Notes under the pieces: model-generated
Databases searched by the model: none
What the model saw: the letters and a program-made list of their open reading frames with translations, nothing else
Told to the model about the DNA's origin: nothing
Part shown: positions 8,547-15,370 of the stretch, piece after piece
How the letters are laid out: the number at the start of each line of letters is the position of its first letter
How positions within the stretch are numbered: position 1 is the stretch's first letter
From: Verrucomicrobiota bacterium
GTDB taxonomy: Bacteria; Verrucomicrobiota; Verrucomicrobiia; Verrucomicrobiales; DEV007
NCBI GenBank assembly: GCA_013152075.1
Contig: JAADHD010000159.1
Location: forward strand, 1 to 15,652
Direction of reading: 5' to 3'
DNA: 15,652 bases
Made by a program: the position numbers and the translations under genes

Positions 8547-9644
8547 ATGAAAAAAACATCGTCATCCCAGAACCAAAAAGACTTTACCGGGGGCGGGATT
8601 TTTTCGCTGCCATCGAAACGCGGAAGCACAGGCAAGGCCGAATTTGATAGCCGGGTGGAGAAGCTGGTTGCTGACTGGGGCGGCGGAGAGAACCATGAGC
8701 TGATCGAAGAATTGATCATCACGGCCCTGCGGATCAGCAGCGACGATGTATGCGAGGCTGATCTAAAGCTGTTCAATCGCACTTTGAAAGAGATGCAGGC
8801 GACGTCGCATGTATTCGAGCCCTATGCTCGTGAGCACAAGGTGGCGGTTTACGGTTCTGCCAGAACAGAGCCGGGGCAGCCTGAATACGAGGCGGCTAAG
8901 GAGTTTGCGGACAAAATGAGAGAGCATGGTTTCATGACTATCACCGGTGCAGGCGAGGGCATCATGGGGGCGGCCCAGGAAGGTGCAGGTAGGGAAAATA
9001 GCTTTGGTCTTAATATTAAACTACCTTTTGAGCAGACGGCTAATGACACCATCATAGGGGATCATAAGTTGATGTTTTTTAATTACTTTTTTACCCGCAA
9101 ATTGGCTTTTGTAAAAGAGTCGGATGCGGCGGCGTTGTTTCCCGGCGGGTTTGGAACAATGGATGAAGGCTTCGAGGTACTGACCCTGATGCAGACCGGA
9201 AAAGCGTCTATTTTTCCAATTGTGATGGTTGATGCGCCGGGCGGTAGTTACTGGAAAACTTTTGAGCAATTTATCCGTGAGCATTTGTTTCGCTTGAACC
9301 TGATCTCAGAAGAGGACTTCAACTTATTCAAGATCACCGATTCTGTGGATGAGGCGGTAGCGGAAATATTGCATTTTTACCGAGTTTTCCATTCTTATCG
9401 TCATGTGAGGGATAAGATGGTGATTCGTTTGAACCGCAAGATTCGCCCAGAGGATGTGAAAAAGTTGAACCGTGATTTTGCGGATCTGCTTGTCAAAGGG
9501 ACGATTAAGCAGCAAGGAGCTTTGAAAGAGGAGGCTAACGAGAGATCCATTGTGGATCTTCCGAGGTTGGTTTTTAGGGCGAACAGGAGCCGTCCGGGAA
9601 GAATTAGGCAATTCATCAATGAGATAAATAGCTTTGATGCTTAA
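8547..9644 (+). CDS. LOG family nucleotide 5'-monophosphate phosphoribohydrolase-like protein
   Basis: The protein (365 residues) has a LOG-family (TIGR00730-like) Rossmann core at about 95-280. Members cleave the base from nucleoside 5'-monophosphates, as in cytokinin activation. Visible motifs are VAVYGSARTEPG (99-110), TGAGEGIMGAAQEGAG (133-148), the R184-K185 pair and PGGFGTMDE (199-207), the nucleotide-binding PGGxGTxxE signature. Small LOG proteins are near 190 residues; this one has about 90 extra at the N-terminus, acidic and helical-looking, and about 85 at the C-terminus, basic and probably helical (from HSYRHVRDKMVIRLNRKIR on). The long form is seen in bacteria but its substrate cannot be read from sequence. 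It has one of the few clear ribosome binding sites here, AGGAG at 8537-8541, 5 bases before the ATG. It is divergent from aroG across an 86-base AT-rich gap. Confidence 0.9.
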   Translation: MKKTSSSQNQKDFTGGGIFSLPSKRGSTGKAEFDSRVEKLVADWGGGENHELIEELIITALRISSDDVCEADLKLFNRTLKEMQATSHVFEPYAREHKVAVYGSARTEPGQPEYEAAKEFADKMREHGFMTITGAGEGIMGAAQEGAGRENSFGLNIKLPFEQTANDTIIGDHKLMFFNYFFTRKLAFVKESDAAALFPGGFGTMDEGFEVLTLMQTGKASIFPIVMVDAPGGSYWKTFEQFIREHLFRLNLISEEDFNLFKITDSVDEAVAEILHFYRVFHSYRHVRDKMVIRLNRKIRPEDVKKLNRDFADLLVKGTIKQQGALKEEANERSIVDLPRLVFRANRSRPGRIRQFINEINSFDA

Positions 9645-9663
9645 TGAGCTGTAAATTATATTA

Positions 9664-9681
9664 CGTTTTAATCGTTTTAAT
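9664..9681. repeat. Tandem 9-base repeat upstream of tlyA
   Basis: CGTTTTAAT occurs twice back to back (9664-9672, 9673-9681) in the 76-base gap between the LOG gene and tlyA. The AT-rich gap is the likely promoter region for tlyA-nadK if these are not read through from LOG. With two copies a regulatory role cannot be told from chance duplication. Confidence 0.5.
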
Positions 9682-9720
9682 TATTTGAATGAGTGATCCG
9701 GCCTCCCTGGCGTTTTTTCT

Positions 9721-10473
9721 ATGAGTGCATCGTCATCTAAACTGCGTTTGGATCAATTACTTGTGGAGCGTGATCTCTGTGACTCCCGGGAGCAGGGCAA
9801 GCGATTGATTATGTCTGGCAATGTGGTGGTGGACGGGGTTCAGCAACCCAAGCCGGGTTCTAGAGTGGCCAGCGACAGCGTGATTCGAATCAAGGAGCGG
9901 CCCAAATTTGTAGGCCGGGGAGGTTTGAAGATGGAGGGAGCCTTGCAGGCTTTCGCTTTGGATACGCGGGGGAAGGTGGCGCTCGACATAGGAGCTTCCA
10001 CCGGCGGCTTTACAGATTGCCTACTGCAGGGAGGTGCGGAGAAGGTTTACACCCTGGATGTGGGGACCAATCAACTGGCCTGGAAAATTCGCTCTGATCC
10101 AAGGGTGGTGGCGCGTGAAAACTTTAATGCGCGTTATTTGAGTCCGGATGATCTGCCGGAAAAGGTTGATTTGATAGTTATTGATGTGTCTTTTATTTCC
10201 CTGACTTTAATTTTAGGCCCCGCCTTTGCGGTTCTTCGAGAGCAAGGTGATTTGATATGTTTGATCAAACCGCAGTTTGAATTGGCACGAGAAGATGTTG
10301 GCAAAGGAGGGATCGTTCGCGATGATAAATTAAGAGATGCGGCGGTGGAAAAAATTCGCAAATTTGTCACTGTAGATATAGCAAAACACTGGCATAAAAT
10401 CGTTCCATCGTCTATAAGTGGCACCGATGGTAACCAGGAATTTTTGGCATGGCTGAAACACGAATCGGATTAA
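9721..10473 (+). CDS. tlyA: TlyA family rRNA 2'-O-methyltransferase
   Basis: The 250 residues contain an S4 RNA-binding domain (about 7-66: LRLDQLLVERDLCDSREQGK onward) and an FtsJ/RrmJ-type methyltransferase domain (about 68-250) with the SAM motif LDIGASTGGFTDCLL at 88-102. The catalytic Lys-Asp-Lys-Glu tetrad is complete: K70 (GRGGLK), D155 (VIDVSF), K183 (LIKPQFE) and E240 (NQEFLAW), within two positions of the mycobacterial TlyA numbering. In mycobacteria the enzyme methylates ribose in 16S and 23S rRNA and its loss gives capreomycin resistance; annotation as a hemolysin is historical. The ATG at 9721 directly follows a T-rich run with no Shine-Dalgarno sequence. Its end overlaps nadK by 25 bases, a pairing also known from Mycobacterium tuberculosis, which supports both calls. 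Confidence 0.95.
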   Translation: MSASSSKLRLDQLLVERDLCDSREQGKRLIMSGNVVVDGVQQPKPGSRVASDSVIRIKERPKFVGRGGLKMEGALQAFALDTRGKVALDIGASTGGFTDCLLQGGAEKVYTLDVGTNQLAWKIRSDPRVVARENFNARYLSPDDLPEKVDLIVIDVSFISLTLILGPAFAVLREQGDLICLIKPQFELAREDVGKGGIVRDDKLRDAAVEKIRKFVTVDIAKHWHKIVPSSISGTDGNQEFLAWLKHESD

Positions 10474-11345
10474 TTGCTAACCCCCACAAGGAAGGGGCTG
10501 CTGAGTTGCTGAGGAAGCTGATCGATGCATTTGCGTCGCTTGGGATCGTTACCAATCTGGAAAACACGTCGGCTGATCTTATTGGTGCGGAGGGGGGAAT
10601 GGAGTTGGAGGACTTAGGTGCGGCATCAGATATTTTAATTGTTTTAGGCGGGGATGGATCATTGCTTTGGGTTTTCAACCAATTGAGGGAGAATATTAAG
10701 CCGCTCGCAGGGATCAATATAGGCACACTTGGCTTTCTCAGCTGTACGACGGGAGAGGGATACCAGAAGCTAGTGGATGCGATTGCCGGGAACGAGTTTT
10801 CTATCAGTGATCGCGCCATCGTGAAAGCATCTCTGACGATTGACGAGGAGGGCAGTGCCATAGAGGGAGGGGAATATTTTGGGGTAAACGAAGTGACTAT
10901 CAGCCGGGCATCTAGCTCACGGGTGATACGAATCGAAGCGTCGGTTGATGGGAAGTTTGTGAATCATTATTCCGGCGACGGAGTCATTATTTCTACCCCA
11001 ACGGGTTCTACGGCCTACTCATTATCTGCTGGCGGTCCTATCATTGACCCTGCGGCAGGAGTTTTTTCCATGACCCCTATATGTCCTCACGGTTTGGCAA
11101 ATCGGGCAATTGTGATGAGTGATTCCAGCGCTATTGAATTACAGATGCCTGCGCCTCGTGATCCTTTACTGCTGTCGATCGATGGGCGTCCGGTGGCTGA
11201 AATCGAATCTGCGGCGACCGTAAAAATAGAACGCGCTGCATTTGACCTGCCCTTGCTGATGATGGCAGATGCGTCCTTTTATGAAGTTTTGCATCACAAG
11301 CTGGGGTGGTTCGGAAGCGCGGTGATGAATCGTAATTCCGAGTGA
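10449..11345 (+). CDS. nadK: NAD kinase
   Basis: NadK phosphorylates NAD to NADP using ATP or polyphosphate. The 298-residue sequence has all the family signatures: the catalytic GGDGS loop at 67-71, NIGTLGFLS at 90-98, the NE pair at 147-148 (GVNEVTI), SGDGVIISTPTGSTAYSLSA at 175-194 and ICPHGLANR at 211-219. Length is normal. The ATG at 10449 lies inside the end of tlyA (25-base overlap, different frame), which indicates one mRNA and probably translational coupling. The stop at 11343-11345 falls in a 7-base tandem repeat that also supplies the start codon of the next gene. No regulatory domain is attached. Confidence 0.97.
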   Translation: MAETRIGLIANPHKEGAAELLRKLIDAFASLGIVTNLENTSADLIGAEGGMELEDLGAASDILIVLGGDGSLLWVFNQLRENIKPLAGINIGTLGFLSCTTGEGYQKLVDAIAGNEFSISDRAIVKASLTIDEEGSAIEGGEYFGVNEVTISRASSSRVIRIEASVDGKFVNHYSGDGVIISTPTGSTAYSLSAGGPIIDPAAGVFSMTPICPHGLANRAIVMSDSSAIELQMPAPRDPLLLSIDGRPVAEIESAATVKIERAAFDLPLLMMADASFYEVLHHKLGWFGSAVMNRNSE

Positions 11346-11360
11346 TGAGTGATGAGTGAT
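11340..11360 (+). repeat. Triple 7-base tandem repeat at the nadK/dehydrogenase junction
   Basis: GAGTGAT is repeated three times without interruption (11340-11346, 11347-11353, 11354-11360). The first unit supplies the nadK TGA stop; the units also create ATGs at 11345 (out of frame, stopping at once) and 11352 (the dehydrogenase start) and a GTG at 11349. Because the unit is not a multiple of three, gain or loss of one changes the distance and frame between nadK stop and the next start. Confidence 0.8.
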
Positions 11361-12245
11361 CAAATAAAAGGAAAGCGAATAGGCTTTATTGGCCTCGGTT
11401 TGATGGGGAGGGCGATGGCGGAACATTTACGTGATGCTGGGGCTCAGATGATTCTGCACAATCGAAGTCGGGGGGTGGTGGATGAGTTGCTTGCGAGCGG
11501 AGGAATGACGGCGGCGAGTTGCCCTGCTGATGTGGCTGAGAAAGTAGGTGATGGCATCATCGTTCTTTGCCTGACCCGGACAGCGTCAGTTGAAGATGTG
11601 ATGAACGGTAGCGAAGGTTTGCTGGCGAAAGTGGTCGCAGGCTCTCTGGTTGTGGACATGGGGACGACCGCAGTGAAAGCGACGCGGAATTTTAATGCGG
11701 CATTGCAGGAGCGAGGCGCTTCGCTGGTCGACGCACCAATCTCAGGCGGACAGGGAGGCGCCCGGTCAGCAGCTTTAACTATCATGGCTGGTGGTGTTGA
11801 GAAGGATTTCGATCGAGCCTTGCCTTTGTTTGAAGTGCTGGGGCAAAGGATTACTCACATGGGGGAATCCGGGGCGGGGCAGGTGACAAAAATGGCGAAT
11901 CAGATCATAGTAGCTCAGACAATCGACGCCGTGTCGCAAGCGTTGACGATTGCGCGGGCGAATGGAGTAGAGCCTGGCTTGGTGAGAGAGGCTTTGATTG
12001 GCGGTTTTGCCGATAGTAGAATCTTGTCGGAGCACGGTGAAAGAATGGTCAAAGGGGATTTTGAACCGGGAGGCAGGGCGGAGTGCCAGTTGAAGGATGT
12101 GCTCGAAGGGCGTGATTTGATGGAGCAGAGCGGTCTGGATTTTTTGAGCTTACGAGCCAATTTAAAAAATTGGGAAAGCATGATTGAGCGAGGTGACGGC
12201 GGGTTGGATCACAGTGGTTTGATCCGCTTGTATGATTCGAATTGA
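11352..12245 (+). CDS. NAD(P)-dependent beta-hydroxyacid dehydrogenase (3-hydroxyisobutyrate dehydrogenase family)
   Basis: This 297-residue cytoplasmic oxidoreductase belongs to the beta-hydroxyacid dehydrogenase family (3-hydroxyisobutyrate, tartronate semialdehyde and glyoxylate reductases, GLYR1-like). It has the Rossmann motif GFIGLGLMGRAMA (about 11-23), the substrate motif DAPISGG at 127-133, the catalytic lysine K180 in GAGQVTKMANQ and the K248-D249 pair in the C-terminal helical domain. After the second strand it has HNRSR (36-40), with Asn-Arg where NADP-preferring members hold the 2'-phosphate; this suggests NADPH but is not proof. The substrate cannot be read from sequence. The start is the ATG at 11352 (GTG 11349 is an alternative). 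It follows nadK by 6 bases, so co-transcription is likely. Its neighbours give no metabolic pathway clue beyond NADP supply. Confidence 0.9.
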   Translation: MSDQIKGKRIGFIGLGLMGRAMAEHLRDAGAQMILHNRSRGVVDELLASGGMTAASCPADVAEKVGDGIIVLCLTRTASVEDVMNGSEGLLAKVVAGSLVVDMGTTAVKATRNFNAALQERGASLVDAPISGGQGGARSAALTIMAGGVEKDFDRALPLFEVLGQRITHMGESGAGQVTKMANQIIVAQTIDAVSQALTIARANGVEPGLVREALIGGFADSRILSEHGERMVKGDFEPGGRAECQLKDVLEGRDLMEQSGLDFLSLRANLKNWESMIERGDGGLDHSGLIRLYDSN

Positions 12246-12271
12246 ATACGCCGTGCGAGCTATGTGCGATT

Positions 12272-12283
12272 TTACAATTGTAA
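12272..12283. promoter_or_regulatory. TTACAATTGTAA palindrome, possible BlaI/CopY-type operator
   Basis: The perfect 12-base palindrome contains TACA-AT-TGTA (12273-12282), which fits the TACAnnTGTA half-site pair bound by BlaI/MecI/CopY repressors. It lies 42 bases before the sixA ATG in the 80-base gap after the dehydrogenase gene. No BlaI-family regulator is encoded in the window, and a short AT-rich palindrome can occur by chance, so the assignment is tentative. Confidence 0.3.
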
Positions 12284-12325
12284 CATTGCGAAAAGCACTT
12301 GTCTGGGCAAGCGTATCTGCAGATA

Positions 12326-12820
12326 ATGAAAAATTTGATTTTAATACGTCATGCAAAATCGAGTTGGGACGAACCTGGCGTTGGGGACCGTGAAAGACCG
12401 CTCAACAAACGGGGCCTGGCAGACGCGCCAATAATTGGTGCGGCGTTGAAAGAGCGTGAAGTGCAGCCGGACGTGATTATCGTCAGTCTTGCCGTCCGCG
12501 CGTGGACGACGGCTGAATTGATCGCCGATGCCTTGGAGTATCCGCGTGAGGAATTGGTGCAGGAGTCCGCCATCTATGCAGCCAGCTTGAGTTCGCTGAT
12601 GCAGGTGGTTCAAAATATCGATGAAAAGGTAGAAACGGCATGTTTGATCGGTCACAATCCGGGTTTTGAAGATTTGATAAATAGTTTGATTCCGGGGATG
12701 CCGGTGGATCATATGCCGACTTGCGGTGTGGTTCGTATGCAGTTAAAGAGCGATACATGGGGGGCTGTCGAAGTAGGTGACGGAGGATTGGTGGAGTTTT
12801 TCGCCCCAAAAACTTTGTAG
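12326..12820 (+). CDS. sixA: SixA-like histidine phosphatase
   Basis: This single-domain member of the histidine phosphatase (phosphoglycerate mutase-like) superfamily has 164 residues, the size of SixA. SixA removes phosphate from phosphohistidine in some E. coli phosphotransfer proteins. The ATG at 12326 gives MKNLILIRHAKSSW, with the RHA signature (R8, H9) in its usual place; the open frame extends 27 bases further upstream to 12299 without conservation. The other conserved parts are RPLNKRG (24-30), SLAVRAWTTAEL at 54-65 with R58, and GHNP with H110. The commonest family wording at the second motif is SPAxRAxxTA; here SL replaces SP. Phosphohistidine as the substrate is inferred from family and length. 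It stands between the dehydrogenase and the glycosyltransferase with gaps of 80 and 89 bases and may have its own promoter near the palindrome at 12272. Confidence 0.88.
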   Translation: MKNLILIRHAKSSWDEPGVGDRERPLNKRGLADAPIIGAALKEREVQPDVIIVSLAVRAWTTAELIADALEYPREELVQESAIYAASLSSLMQVVQNIDEKVETACLIGHNPGFEDLINSLIPGMPVDHMPTCGVVRMQLKSDTWGAVEVGDGGLVEFFAPKTL

Positions 12821-12837
12821 CGGGGAAAAGTAATAAG

Positions 12838-12888
12838 AGCAAGCTGGGGGAATCCTGGAATTTTTTGGATAGGGCTTGCTGATTTTTG
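12838..12888 (+). terminator. Possible intrinsic terminator after sixA
   Basis: AGCAAGC (12838-12844) pairs with GCTTGCT (12874-12880); inside it ATCC and GGAT can pair around a T-rich loop. The outer stem is followed by GATTTTT. The stem is interrupted and the loop long, so this is a weak candidate. If real it would separate sixA from the glycosyltransferase gene. Confidence 0.35.
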
Positions 12889-12909
12889 GTTCTTTAAACA
12901 CGCACGATT

Positions 12910-14121
12910 TTGAAAACTTTATTAATGAGCAACGAGTATCCGCCGAATGTGTACGGTGGTGCTGGTATTCACGTCCAGTATTTGGCCAGAGAGTTGGCTA
13001 AGTTGTGTGAAGTGGAGGTGCGCTGTTTTGGTGAGCAACGAGAAGACGAGAGCAATCCTGTGGTTTGTGGAGCAGGATGGGATCGCTCGGGTTACACCGC
13101 GCCGGAACATTTGCATTCGGTCTTTGGTGCCTTGCAGCGGTGCTTGGAGTTTAACACTCGAAATATTGATGCTGACATCGTGCATTTGCACACTTGGTAT
13201 ACGCACTTCGGCGGGATACTGGCCAAACAGAACTATGGACTGCCGATGGTGGTGACGGCACATTCACTTGAGCCTTTGCGTCCCTGGAAACGTGAGCAAC
13301 TGGCAGGTGGTTATGATTTTACCGTTTGGCTGGAAAAGACCACTATTGAAATGGCAGACCGGGTGATTGCTGTCTCCAAAGAAACCAAAGCGGATATTCT
13401 GAACCACTTTGATGTGCCTGAGGAAAAGGTGCCGGTCATTTATAACGGCATCGATCCCGAGGAGTATCATCCGATACAGGCTCCGGAAAAGTTGCAGGCA
13501 CATGGAGTTGATCCTGATTGTCCCTATGTGTTGTTTGTTGGACGCATTACGCGGCAGAAGGGAATTGTTCATTTGGTGAATGCGATCAAGCATCTGGATC
13601 CGGATACTCAGGTGGTGCTGTGCGCGGGAGCGCCGGATACACCGGAGATCAAAGCTGAAATGGTTGCGGCGGTGGAAAAGGCTAAAGCGTCGAATCCGCA
13701 TGTCGTGTGGATCGAAGAAATGGTGGATGATACCACTAAGATTGCGCTTTATTCCCACGCGACAGTATTCTGTTGTCCATCGATCTACGAGCCTTTTGGG
13801 ATCATTAATCTTGAGGCGATGGCTTGCGAAACTCCAGTGGTCGCATCCAAAGTCGGCGGGATGAAAGAGGTGATTGTTGAAGGGGAGACTGGTTGTTTCG
13901 TGAAATTGGAACAACAGAGTGAAAGCCCTTTCGAAGCGGTTGATCCTGATACTTTTGCCAGAGACCTGGCTGCGGCGATCAATCGATTGATGGGCGATTC
14001 GGACTTGTGTGAGAGAATGGGAAAGGCGGGGCGTCAACGAGTGATCGAAAAATTCAGTTGGTCAGCGATTGCTCAACAGACTCTCGATTTGTATGAGGAA
14101 GTGTGCGCTGAGAAAGGGTAA
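12910..14121 (+). CDS. glgA: GT4 glycogen synthase of the actinobacterial type (GlgA/GlgM-like)
   Basis: This is a two-domain GT-B glycosyltransferase of 403 residues resembling the Corynebacterium/Mycobacterium glycogen synthase family (GT4), rather than the roughly 480-residue E. coli GlgA (GT5). Visible features are NEYPPNVYGGAGIHV (8-22) with the donor-loop Gly-Gly, HLHTWYTHFGG (92-102), VTAHSLEP (115-122), the nucleotide-sugar site FVGRITRQKG (209-218; R212, K217) and EPFGIINLE (294-302) with the E-x7-E pair. Mycobacterial GlgM uses ADP-glucose and glucose 1-phosphate to make maltose 1-phosphate; others are called glycogen synthase, and sequence alone does not decide. I accept the TTG at 12910 because MKTLLMSNEYPP includes the first Rossmann strand, which the ATG at 12925 would remove. 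No ribosome binding site is visible. No other glycogen genes are in the window. Confidence 0.9.
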   Translation: MKTLLMSNEYPPNVYGGAGIHVQYLARELAKLCEVEVRCFGEQREDESNPVVCGAGWDRSGYTAPEHLHSVFGALQRCLEFNTRNIDADIVHLHTWYTHFGGILAKQNYGLPMVVTAHSLEPLRPWKREQLAGGYDFTVWLEKTTIEMADRVIAVSKETKADILNHFDVPEEKVPVIYNGIDPEEYHPIQAPEKLQAHGVDPDCPYVLFVGRITRQKGIVHLVNAIKHLDPDTQVVLCAGAPDTPEIKAEMVAAVEKAKASNPHVVWIEEMVDDTTKIALYSHATVFCCPSIYEPFGIINLEAMACETPVVASKVGGMKEVIVEGETGCFVKLEQQSESPFEAVDPDTFARDLAAAINRLMGDSDLCERMGKAGRQRVIEKFSWSAIAQQTLDLYEEVCAEKG

Positions 14122-14158
14122 TGTGTTTGGATAACCCCTGTATTAAGAGGAAAGAGGA

Positions 14159-15277
14159 ATGTTTGTAGATCATATTAAAATTCAAGTCAAAGCAGGAAAC
14201 GGGGGCAATGGAAGCGCCAGTTTTCGGCGTGAAAAGCGTGAAGCAAAAGGTGGGCCGGATGGCGGCGACGGAGGACGGGGGGGGGATGTTATTTTTAAAG
14301 TGGATCTTCACACCGATCATTTAAAAACTTTTTTCTACCAGTCCATGCATAAGGCTGAGCATGGTAAGAATGGTTCCAGTAACAGGAAGACTGGTAAATC
14401 GGGAAAAAACCTGATCCTAAAAGTGCCTCCCGGAACCTTGATTTTTCAAGGCAGTCGGCCAGTGCCGATTGTTCAGGTGGATGCTCCTGACTGGGGTGGG
14501 GAAGGCCCTGATGAGCGGAAGGTGAAAATGACTTCCGGGTTTGAACCGCTCCTTGAAGAAGAGGCGATTGTTGCTGAGCCAATTGTTGATTTGACGGAAG
14601 TGGGTCAGGAATTTGTCATATGCAAGGGAGGGGCGGCAGGCAAGGGTAATGTGAATTTCAAATCGGCTACAAATCAGGCACCTACGGAAACGGTTCCGGG
14701 AGGGATTGGTGAGGAGGCGGTTTTTTATCTGGAGCTGCGGAAGATCGCTGATGCCGGGCTGGTCGGTTTTCCCAACGCGGGCAAATCCACCTTGTTGCGG
14801 GCTTTGTCTGCGGCCAAACCCAAAGTGGCGGCCTATCCATTTACCACTTTGAAGCCGATGGTGGGGGTGGTGGAGTTTCGCGGTTTCAGTCGCTCGACGA
14901 TTGCAGATATCCCGGGCTTGATTGAAGGCGCACACAACAATGTCGGCCTGGGGCATGAATTTTTGCGGCACATCATGCGCTGTCGATTGTTGATGTTTGT
15001 CGTTGATATGGCGGGCACGGATGGTGATGACCGGCATCCGGTCAGTGATATCCAGATGCTGCGAACGGAGATCAAACTCTACAATGAAGAGCTGTCGTCG
15101 AGGCCATGGGTCATTATTGCCAACAAAATGGATTTGCCGGAAAGCCAGGCCAATCTTGAGGGCTTGAGGTTGAGGTTTCCCAAGATTGAAGTGATTCCGA
15201 TATCAAGTGGTGAAGAGACGGGGCTGACTGATTTGAAGGAGAGGCTGCAGTTGTTGATCGGTCATCGGCCGGAGTAG
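14159..15277 (+). CDS. obgE: Obg family GTPase
   Basis: Obg/CgtA is a ribosome-associated GTPase needed for 50S assembly and linked to the stringent response. The 372 residues comprise the Gly-rich Obg domain (about 1-190; KAGNGGNGSASFRREK, GGPDGGDGGRGGDV) and a G domain (about 195-372) with G1 GFPNAGKS (203-210), YPFTT (226-230), G3 DIPGLIEGA (250-258), G4 NKMD (322-325) and G5 SS (349-350). There is no C-terminal OCT or acidic tail, a common variation. Unusually, about 50 residues separate VPPGT (89-93) from DLTEVGQ (144-150), where most Obg proteins have about 15, so some 35-40 residues are extra. The ATG at 14159 has AGAGG at 14146-14150, a good ribosome binding site. It follows the glycosyltransferase by 37 bases and may share its mRNA. 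Confidence 0.97.
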   Translation: MFVDHIKIQVKAGNGGNGSASFRREKREAKGGPDGGDGGRGGDVIFKVDLHTDHLKTFFYQSMHKAEHGKNGSSNRKTGKSGKNLILKVPPGTLIFQGSRPVPIVQVDAPDWGGEGPDERKVKMTSGFEPLLEEEAIVAEPIVDLTEVGQEFVICKGGAAGKGNVNFKSATNQAPTETVPGGIGEEAVFYLELRKIADAGLVGFPNAGKSTLLRALSAAKPKVAAYPFTTLKPMVGVVEFRGFSRSTIADIPGLIEGAHNNVGLGHEFLRHIMRCRLLMFVVDMAGTDGDDRHPVSDIQMLRTEIKLYNEELSSRPWVIIANKMDLPESQANLEGLRLRFPKIEVIPISSGEETGLTDLKERLQLLIGHRPE

Positions 15278-15282
15278 GGGTG

Positions 15283-15370
15283 GAGAATTAGGAATTAGGA
15301 ATTAAGAATTAGGAGCCGAGGCGAAGCCGAGACAGCCGGAGCTATAACTGAACGAAGGCAATTAGGCATT
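15283..15370 (+). repeat. AATTAGG-flanked structured intergenic repeat, copy 2
   Basis: The tract begins with three AATTAGG/AATTAAG units (15286-15305), then AGAATTAGGAGCCGA (15305-15319), identical to 1625-1639. The hairpin that follows is GGC-GAA-GCC (15320-15328). GAGACAG and a final CAATTAGGCATT (15359-15370) are also shared with copy 1. The middle portions differ. It fills the gap between obgE and dgt and, as in copy 1, points toward a plus-strand gene; here its last bases contribute to the start codon. Confidence 0.7.

Noticed and set aside
9690..9720. Terminator after the LOG gene
   Set aside because: A T run is present before the tlyA ATG, but only about 3 bp of GGC/GCC pairing precedes it.
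13264..14037. 257-codon open frame on the minus strand
   Set aside because: It lies wholly inside the glycosyltransferase gene, which has full family motifs; the antisense translation is His/Arg-rich and has no domain.
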